Positions 23,088 through 32,777 of a stretch of 64,000 nucleotides of DNA are shown here, piece by piece (positions within the stretch are counted from its first letter, which is position 1; each line of letters opens with the position of its first letter). The notes beneath the pieces were generated by a model. The model made no database searches and was not told where the DNA came from. It was given only the letters and a program-made list of their open reading frames with translations. A program made the translations under genes and the position numbers. The DNA is taken from assembly GCA_003117195.1 (NCBI GenBank), contig BDSI01000053.1, positions 1 through 64,000 of the forward strand. Direction: 5' to 3'. The DNA is from Eudorina sp. 2006-703-Eu-15 (Eukaryota > Chlorophyta > Chlorophyceae > Chlamydomonadales > Volvocaceae).

Positions 23088-26000
23088 GTGACCCGCGGGT
23101 GGCGCTGCATCCAGGGGTGGCGGCGTGGGTGTCGAGCACCTGCGCATGATGTACGACTGTACGGCGCCGAGGCCGACGTCGCCGCGCCCCGACTGGTTGC
23201 GCAGGCGGTGCAGCGGTGATGCGGCTCCGGATGGGGGCGGGTGGAGGGGTGGCGATTGGGAATGCGGTTGGGAATGCGGGTTGAGGTGGGTATGAGTTCG
23301 AAGTTGTAGCGACAGCGGCGGTGACGGCTGCTGCTGCGACGACGACGGCGGCGGCGGCGGCTGCGATGTCGTCAGCGCGGCGGCGGCGGCGGAGGGTCGG
23401 TCTTCGGGGCCACGCATGTACGGCACCCGGACTAGGAGCCTTACGGCGGCGGGCGCGGAGAGCCGGGCCTCCGCCCAAGAGGTCGTCGAGCCGTCCTGCG
23501 TGAACGACACCGCGGCGGCGGCGGTGGCGGCGGCGCCGTTGTCCGTCGGCACCGCCGGCGACAGCACCGCCTCCGCCGCCGGCGGCACGACCAGCGGATC
23601 CGCCGCCGCCGCCGCCGCCGCCTTGGACCCGGGCCCCGAGCCCGCGTCAAGGACATCAGCCGCCGTCGTACGGATCAGAATTGGCGATTTGACGAGCGTA
23701 AGGCCCTCCGCCACCCCTTGGACCCGTGGGTCAGCGGACGCCGCCGCCAGTCGCCGCACGCCCTCCGCCGTCGCGGCTCCGTGTCCGTCGACCGCGTCAA
23801 GAAACTGCGCGGCCACGCCGGCGAGCCGTTTTGTGGCGCTGCCGGCGACGGCGTTGGAGAAAGCCGCCGCCGCCGTCAGGGTGGTGGTGGCGGCGGCGGT
23901 GGTGGTTTCGGCGGCGGCGGTGCCGACGGCGGCGGCTGATTGGGCCAGCTGCTCGCTGGTGGCGGTGGTGGAGCTGCTCGACCCGAGCCGGTACGCCACC
24001 GCGTCCGGGGTCGTTTCCACCTCCACCTCCACCTCAGCCTCGGCCTCGGTATCCGTCTCCACCGGCGCCGCCGCGCCGGCCATCTGACCCATCGACGACG
24101 CATCCCTCCAGGAGGTGGCGGCGATGCGCTGTACGACGGCGTCGCCGCCGCCGCCTCCCGCGCCGGGGCCCAGTAGCGACGGCAGGGAGCTTGGGGGCAG
24201 CCCCGCCGCCGCCGCCGCCGCCGGTGCGGCCGCCGCCGCCGCCGGCTGCGGCAGGGCGGCGACGGCGGCGGTCTTACGGCGCGGGCGCGTCGACACGTTC
24301 GGTGTGCCGGGCGCTGAGGCCGTGCCGCCACTTCGGCCGCCGCCGCCGCCGCCGCCCAGTGTCCTCCACGCCAGCGCTACGAGGCCGGAGGGCGACCGCC
24401 TGCCCGAGGGGGAGGCCTGCAGCAGCAGCAGCAGTAGCAGCAGCAGCAGTAGCAGCAGCAGCAGTAGCAGTAGCAGCAGTAGCAGTAGCAGCAGCGAGCT
24501 GTGGGAGGGCCTCAGAGGGCTCGGTAAGTATGGGGAAAGGGCGGGGCCCAAGGCGGGCCACACAAACCTGCCCCACCCGCCCGTTTGCCGGCGGGGAACG
24601 GGCCGTTCGACATCCCCGGCTTCGTTTCAGGTTTCTTTCTTTATTCAATTCAAAACGAAAACAGAGCGCGAGGTCGAAGGGGAGCGCACATAGCCCGAGG
24701 CGTGTGACACGATATAACCACGAAGATTCTAAGCGGTTCGGACAAGGAGCCGAACGCTAAAGGAAAGTTGGCCAAAGGTCAGGCCAACGGACGGACCGGC
24801 TGGAAGCCTGGAACTACACCTGCCCTTAAGCGCGGAAACCGATCAGGACGCCATGGCCGTACGGACCCGCTGCCCTTAGGTCTCGTTTGCAAACCTTATT
24901 TTTGGTAAACCAAAAATATTATTTTCAATTCAGCCCCCCCCCCCAAAAGTCCCTCACAGCACACCTCGTCGTCCGCGGCACCAACCTCCTCAGCCGCGGG
25001 CCCGGGGCCGCCGCCACGACAGCTCCTGCCCTCCCTGCCCTCAATGGCCCAGCCAGGGGAGGAGAACCGGCCGGCGCCTGCCGCGCCGCCGCCGGCCCCG
25101 CCGCTGGTGAATCCACTGCCCCAGCCGCCGCCGCTGCTGACGACGCCGACGCGGCCCACCCGCCGCCATCTCCCCAGCGCCAGCGGCGACGGCAGACCGC
25201 GGCTGTGACCGGCCGACACGGATCCACCTCCGCCGCCGCCGCCGCCGCCGCCGCCGCCAGCCCCGCCCGTGCCGCCGCCGCTGCTGGCGGCGGCCAGAGC
25301 GACGGCGCCCAGCAGGCTCGTGGATCCGCGCTGCGACGGCCCCGCCGCCGCCGCCGCTGCCGCTGCCGCCGTTGCCGTACCCTCCCCGCCGGCCTCGGAG
25401 CGGCGCGACGGCGTGCCAGCGCCCGCCTGCGAGGAGCCGGAGGTCCCTCTCGCGGCGGCGGCGGCGGCGGCGGCGGCGACGCGGCCGGGCACCAGCGTCC
25501 GCCGGGTGAAGGGGTTCAGCAGCGGCTCGGGTCTGGGCAGCCAGGGGGGGGGTATGAGGGTGCGGGTGGGGGTATGAGGGTGAGGGAAAGTTGCGTGAAG
25601 GTGCGACCGCTCGCGGTCTGCGGAGGGCGGGGAGGGCGGGGAGGGCGGGGAGGGCGGGGAGGGCGGGGAGGGCGGGGAGGGCGGGGAGGGCGGGAGGGCG
25701 GGGAGGGCGGGGAGGGCGGGGAGGGCGGGGAGGGCGGGGAGGGCGGGGAGGGCGGGGAGGGCGGGGAGGGAGGGGAGGGCGGGGAGGGAGGGGGCAGCGG
25801 CGGCGGCGGCGGCCGGTGATCCCACGACGTAATTCATGGCCCCTCACCTGGCCTGCGGAGGCACCACGGGGGCGACGTACACTGCGCCGCAGCTCTGCGC
25901 CGCCAACAGCTCGGCCGGCCACTCAGCGTCCAGCAGGGCCTTATGTGTGTGTGTGTGTGTAAGGGGGGGAGAGGGGGAGGGGGGGAGGGGGGAAGGCGGG

Positions 26001-29000
26001 TGTTGTGCTCAGTGGGGGGAACCCGCCCTCCTAGGTGTGGGTGTGGGTGTGGGTGTGGGTGTGGGTGTGGGTGTGGGTGTGGGTGTGGGTGTGGGTGTGG
26101 GTGTGGGTGTGGGTGTGGGTGTGGGTGTGGGTGTGGGTGTGGGTGTGGGTGTGGGTGTGGGTGTGGGTGTGGGTGTGGGTGTGGGTGTGGGTGTGGGTGT
26201 GGGTGTGGGTGTGGGTGTGGGTGTGGGTGTGGGTGTGGTGTGGGTGTGGGTGTGGGTGTGGGTGTGGGTGTGGGTGTGGGTGTGGGTGTGGGTGTGGGTG
26301 TGGGTGTGGGTGTGGGGTGGGTGTGGGTGTGGGTGTGGGTGTGGGTGTGGGTGTGGGTGTGGGTGTGGGGGTGTGGGGGTGTGTATGCACCGAACGTGTG
26401 GTTGGCTGGGGGGGGCGCGTAACAGGAAATTGGTCACAGCCACTGCCACCAGGCACGGTCCGAGGTCCCCCCCCTCGCAACCCCCCCCCACCTGCTGTAC
26501 GGACAGAGCGTACTTGAGCGCGTCCGTGGAGCCGTAGAAGGCCAGGATGAACGAGTCGCCCTGAGCGGGGGGAAGGGGGGCAGGTGGGTGGTGGGGAGGT
26601 GGGGGAAAGGTGGGGAGGTAAGGTGGGGGTTGGGGTGAGGGTGCGGTGGGGCGGGGTGCGGTGGGGTGGGTTGGGGTTGGGGTGGGAAGGGGTGCGGGTT
26701 GCGGTGGCGCTGGTGGAGGCCGGGTGGTGGAGGGCGGGCAGCCTGGGCGCACCAGGTACTACATTAACGGGTGGGAGGTCCGACGGGGGGGCCGCTGTGA
26801 GGGGCTTCGGAGCGCGGCCGCCCCGGCGGGTTCCGGAGCCTGGTGGGTGCCTGGCGGGGGCAACAGCCCGAATGCGCGCGCCGCCCCACGCCCCTCCGAT
26901 AGCGCTTCATCCCCCTCCTCCGCCATGCCAGCCGCACCTCCTTCCCCTCCCCCCCCCCTCCTCCCGCCCTTCAAGAGCTGACCCGACGCACCTCCGTGGC
27001 CGCCTCGTAGCCGTTGTGGCGGATTAGTAGGCTGCGCATCGTCTGGTGGTGCACCTGTACGGCATGTATACGGCATACACACACGTGTTAACCCCCGTGT
27101 CCACTTGTGTGGTAAGAATACTTGTTCAAGTGGTTTGGGTCGGGGGTGCGGGGGTGAAGGGGGGTGCGGGGGGTGCAGGGGGGAAAGGGTCAGTTCCCGA
27201 TGTGCCCATTCCATCCCATGTGGAGTGGGCCCGGGCCGCACAGACGGGCCAAATCCCATCCAGCGCAGCACAGCGCCGCGCAGCACAGCGCCGCGCAGCA
27301 CAGCGGACACCCCCCCGGTGATACACCCGGCCAAGCCGTGCATTGAACACCAGGACATGGGCGAGGTACCAAGTGGTGCGGCACTCGGCGGTCCCCCCCT
27401 TGCCGCGGTGGAGTAAAGCGCTGGCTGGCTGTGCTCCGTACCCTCAAGCCCACGGGCAACCTCCCTTCCTGCCTTCATAAACACCGCCGCTGGTGACGCC
27501 ACCGCCATCGCAACAAACCCCGCCACCGTCATCGCAACAAACCCCGCCACCGCCATCGCAACAAACCCCGCCACCGCCATAACCATCGCCGTTGCCCCCA
27601 AACCTCCCGCCACCCCACACCCACACCTAAACCCAAAACCCCCCTCCCCGCCACCCTCCCCACACACACCCAAGACCCCAGACCCGACCTGCATGGCCAG
27701 GTCCACCACGTTGGGCGGCAGCAGCTCCCACAGCGCTGTGCTGTCCTGGACATCCTGGAGGGGGGTTGGAGGGGTGTGTGTGGAGGAGGGTGTGTGGAGG
27801 GGGTGTGTGTGGAGGGGTGTGTGTGGAGGGGCGTGTGGAAGGGGGGGGGTGGAGGAGGGGGAAAGCGGAAGGGGGATAGAACCGGCGGTGCCGACGGCGG
27901 CTGACGGCGGCGCAGTTTGAAAATGTCTACCTATTTCCTATACCCCCTCCTCCCCTCCCCCCCTTACCCCCCCTCCTTTGTTTCTTTTTTCACTTTCACC
28001 CCCTCCTTTCCTCTCCCCCCTCCCCCCTCCTCGCCCCCTCACCGATACGAGCAGGCAGGTGTCGGGGCTGACCGGCGGCGCGTCCACCGCCAGGTAGGCC
28101 TTGCCCTGGGCCTTGCGCGTGTTGAGGATGAGCAGCACCGTCAGCGCCGCCGAGAGGACGCAGATCACCGGGACACCCACCTGCGGCCCACGGAGGGAGG
28201 TGTGTGTGTGTGTGTGTGTGTTAAAATAAACCGAGAGACACGACTTGCGAGGACCCTAATTGCGCACGCGGACGAGTGAGGCCGTGGGCTGCGCATTGCC
28301 GACAGGCCGGGGACGTGTATATAGAAAAGAGGGGCGACATGCGATAAAGCAGAAGCAAAGACATTGTGTGTGTGTGTGTGTGGTGGTGGTGGGGGGGGTG
28401 TTTGAGGGGCAAGGGGGGGAGGGCGGATATAAGAAATCGGCAGACATACTCATACTGCGCTGCTGCCTGTGCAAAGGGGCAGATGGGAGCAGCAGGGGGG
28501 AGGAGGGGGGGCGGCGCGCACCGACCGCGCCGTTTCCGACCACCACGCCTGATGTGACCCGGGGCCCCCCGGCCCTCCGCCAGGCCGACCTCGCCGCCCT
28601 CCGCCTCGCGGGTCCCTGACCTCGGTGGCCCCACGACCCCACCGCCAAAGACCCCACCCCTGTCGCCCGCGCACAGCACCGCCCCACTCCCCCTATCCCC
28701 CTTGCGTTCTGCTTTCCCTGCCGCACGACCCAACCGGACCTCCTCCTTACCCCCGCGAATGCGCCACCTGCCACCTTTCACCTTTCAGCTGCCGGCCCCG
28801 CCCCCCCCTTCCCTTGGCTGCCTCTCACACCCCTACGCACCCACACACACCCCTGGTCCCTGGGTTGGGTCGGGTCGGGTGGGGTACTTCCCTCAACACG
28901 CCCCCCCTACACACACACCTGCATGAAGACGTCGCCGTCCCGGGGCCCTTGTCGGCGCCTGGAAGCGGTCGGTACCTGCCGAGGGCCGAGGGGGTGAAGT

Positions 29001-32000
29001 CGCGGAGGGGCCGGCGGGGGGGCGGGGGGCGGGGGGCGGAGGAAGGTGAAGGGAGACGTGAAGACCCAGACCGGAACGAATGAGGAATGACGGGGCGTGT
29101 GTGTGTGTGTGTGTGTGTTGGTGGGGGGGGAGGGGTCGGGAGAGGACAGTGTTAAAATAAACCGAGAGACACGAGAGGAGAGGACAGTGTGTGTTGGGCC
29201 GCCGTGGTTGGGTTGCCACGGAAATACACCCGTGTGGTTGGGGAGGGGTGGCCGTTGGGACAGAGTGACGGGGGGGAGGGAGGACCTGACCTCGGCAGCT
29301 CACCTCAGGGCCGCCGTACAACTTCGAATGGATGCTCGTCCGGTACGGCGTTCTGATGAGGCTGGCAGTCACATTGACGACGCCCGGCGCCGACGACGAC
29401 GGCGATGGGGGGCCGCCGGAGGACCCGTCGTACGACGGCGGCGGCGCCAGGGACAGCTGCAGCCCCTGTAGGCCCTGCTCGTCCAGCCACAGCAGCTGCC
29501 GTACCGCGGAGTTCCCCGCTGCCGCCGCCGCCTCAGCGGCGGCGGCCAGAGCGGCGCCGACGGGATCATAGTTTCCGTAGGTGCCGGCACCACCGGCGGT
29601 GGCGGCCTGCAACCTCCTCTGCTGCGGCTGCGGCTGCGGCTGCGGCTGCGGCTGCGGCTGCGGCTGCGGCTGCGGCTGCGGCTGCTGTGGCGGCTGGTAG
29701 TGGTGGTGCTGGTGGGCAAGCAGGTGCCGACCGCCGCCTGGGTCGGAGGCCGCCGTCGCCGCCGCCACCGCCGGCGGCGGCAGCGACGGCACCGCTGCCA
29801 GCTCGACCGCGATGGCGGTCATCTGGTCGGCGGCGCAGCGCAACACCGCCCTGGGGGTGGTAAGGGGGGTGGGGTGGTGGTATTGGTGATGGACACGGCG
29901 GTGGAGGCAGTGGTGTTGGCAGTTACGCACGAGGCAAGTGCTCGCGGGGGGGGGGCGCGGCAGGTGGTAGGTATGGACCTACCTACCCACGTGCCTGCTT
30001 GTCAAACCCACCACACGCAGCCCGGCTGTTTCCCCCGGCATGTGTGCCCAGTATCCTCCCCTACCCTGGCCCCCCCTTTGCCCTGCCCCTTCCTGCCCCC
30101 CCTTGCGCTGCCCTGCCCTGCCCCCCCCCTTGCGCTGCCCTGCCCTGCCCTGCCCCCGCCCCGCCCTGCCCTGCCCCTGCCCCTGCCCTGCCCTGCCCTG
30201 CCCTGCCCTGCCCTGCCCTGCCCTGCCCCTGCCCCTGCCCCTGCCCCTGCCCTGCCCCTGCCCTGCCCTGCCCTGCCCTGCCCTGCCCTGCCCTGCCCTG
30301 CCTGCCCTGCCCTGCCCTGCCCTGCCCTGCCCTGCCCTGCCCTGCCCTGCCCTGCCCTGCCCTGCCCTGCCCTGCCCTGCCCTGCCCTGCCCTGCCCTGC
30401 CCTGCCACTGCCCTGCCCTGCCCTGCCCTGCCCTGCCCTGCCCCGCCCTGCCCTGCCCCTGCCCCCGCCCCGCCCTGGCGCCCCCACCCCCTCACATGAT
30501 CTGCGCGGCACCCGGCACCGTCAGCGGCCCCATCACATTGCCGTGCATCACCGCCGCGCCCGCCGCCGCCAGCACCGCCGCCACCGCGTCCGTGTCGTAC
30601 CCCGCCGCCGCCCAGTCCTCGAGGCCGCCGGCGCAGCTGCCCCCGCCGTCACCGTATCCGCCGCCGCTGCCGCCGCGGCCGTCGCCGCCGTCGCTGCCTT
30701 GTTCGCTGCTGCTACAGCTCCGGTCTCCTGGCGCCAGCATCAGGTGCGAGGCCCGCACGGGCCCCACTGCCAACGACGGGTTTCGGACCAGCGACCAGCT
30801 GCCGCTTGGGCCTGCCAGCTGGCCCAGCAGCTGTAACGCCCGCGCCTGGCGCCAGGGAAGCACACGCGCCGAAACCACACCCACCACTGCGTCCACCACC
30901 AGCGGCGCGCGGTTGATCAGGACGGGCCCCCCGCCCCCCCCCACGTCGACCACGTCTCCGTACGGACAAAGCTCCGCCGTACACCTTTCCAGAAGACCCG
31001 TCTCCCGGTCCAGTACGACAGGCGAGCCCGGCAGCGGCGCTACGCCAAGCAGGTCCTCCGATAGCGCCCCCGCTCGGCCATCGCAGCTGCTACTGCTGCT
31101 GCTGCTGTTGCTGCTACTGCTGCTGCTACTACTGCTACGACTGCTGTTGGCAACATCGCACCTGCTGCTGTTGCTGTTGTTGTTTCCGGCCCCCAGCGTG
31201 CGCCACATCAACGCCTTGATCGCCCCCGTGGACGCCAACGTCATCGCGCAGCGGCCCGCACTGAAGGCCGCCGGCACAGCGGCGGCGGCCCAGCCGTCGC
31301 AGCCCCCCTCTCCGTCCCCCTCCCCATCCCCCTCCCCGTCCCCCTCCCTCTCCCTGTCCCCCTCCCCTCCCCGTCTCCGTTCCCATCCTCTGCGGCCCCA
31401 CCGGCCGCATCCGCCGCCCCGGCCGCATCCGCCGGCTGCGGCGACCCGGATGACGCGAGCCGGGCGATCCGGGCCCAGATGAGCAGCGCCTCCGTCAGTG
31501 CGGGGGAGTCCAGGAGGGGGTCCATGGTGGCCGGGTCCCAGAACAGGCCCTGTGGGGAGCCCTGGCTGACGGCGAGGGACGCCCAGATGGCCGCCAGGAA
31601 GAGGTGGGAGGAGCAGCCTGTGGACACCCCCGGGGTGGGGGAGAGGGCGGGGGCGGGGGGGGGGCGGGGGGGGGGCGGGGGGCGGGCGGGGCGAGGGGGC
31701 GGGGGGCGAGGGGGCGGGGTTATAGGAAATTGGTAGACAATTTCAAACTGCGAATAGGGTTGCTGTTTGGGGAGGGGGGTATAGGAAATTGGTAGACATT
31801 TTTGGGAGGGGTGTGTGCAGGGGGCGCAGAGAAGGGGGGGAGTGGGGTGATTGTTTCGCGATTTCGCTGTCTTTATTGACATAAGGGAGTGGGTGGTGTG
31901 AGGAGGGTGAGGGCGTTGGGGAACCGGCGGGATGCCGCATGTGTGTGTGGATGCATGATTGCGGTTGTTTTTTGGTTTGATTAGACCGGCCCCGCGAAAG

Positions 32001-32704
32001 ACTGGATGGCCGGGAGGAGGATGGTACCGTACTGCTTGAGAGGCGTCAGATCTTCAGATCTTCAGATCTTCAGACCGAAACCCGGCACCCGCAAACTGGA
32101 CCGCCCGCGGCCCCCCGCCCCCGCCCCCGCCCCCGCCCCCGCCCCCGCCCCCGCCCCCGCCCCCGCCCCCGCCCCCGCCCCCGCCCCCGCCCCCGCCCCC
32201 GCCCCGCCCCCGCCCCCGCCCCCTTCCCCCCACTTCCCCCGCCAGTCCTCCACTCACCGGGCCGCACGTCCAGGCATATGCCGTACCCCGCTGAGTCATC
32301 ACCCACCCCCACCACCCCCGCCGCCGCCGCCGCCGCCGCCGCTACCCCGCCGCCGCCGCCGCCACGGTCGCGTTGCTCGCTCCCCCTCTGCGCCGGTCGT
32401 GTGTGGCGGCGGCGGCGCCATGGGCTGTCCGTGCAACCGTGTGGCCACCTCCAGCAGCTGGGCCCAGGTGGCGGGGGGCTCCGAAACCCCGGCGCGGGTG
32501 AGCACGTCGCGGCGGAACAGCAGCTGCAGTGCGCCGCCGCCCAGGGGCACCGCGTAGGTGCTGGTGTTGTAAATGGCTGGGGCAGGGGAGGCGGGGGGGC
32601 AGGGGGGTAAGGGGGGGCCAGGGGGGCAGGGGGGCAAGGGAGAAGATGGATGGAATAGGGGGGGATGGAGGGGGATGGAATGGGGGTTTGGCCAAAGATC
32701 GATG

Positions 32705-32777
<73 letters not shown>

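Larger units (their letters stand above)
21275..27754 (-). other. Cyclase domain 1, split by a roughly 900-residue insertion
   Basis: Seen in order: [14 protein letters not shown] (first metal Asp), [40 protein letters not shown] (second metal Asp in GDSF), [13 protein letters not shown], then a long insertion, then [13 protein letters not shown] and [17 protein letters not shown]. Aligned by eye to the usual MNRAARI transition-state motif, the gene has VLRAAKA, so the Asn and second Arg appear replaced by Leu and Lys. Activity may be low or may need a partner. The insertion includes about 25 consecutive Leu, (Gly)n, (Pro)n and Ala-rich stretches. Confidence 0.75.

Noticed and set aside
26423..26440. 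GGAAATTGGTCACAG as a thirteenth copy of the intronic element
   Set aside because: Only about 10 matching bases and no downstream CTGCGCTGCTGCC block.
25943..26752. Frames of 150-250 codons (Val-Gly, Cys-Gly, Thr-His) in the GTGGGT array
   Set aside because: Repeat artefact inside a cyclase intron.
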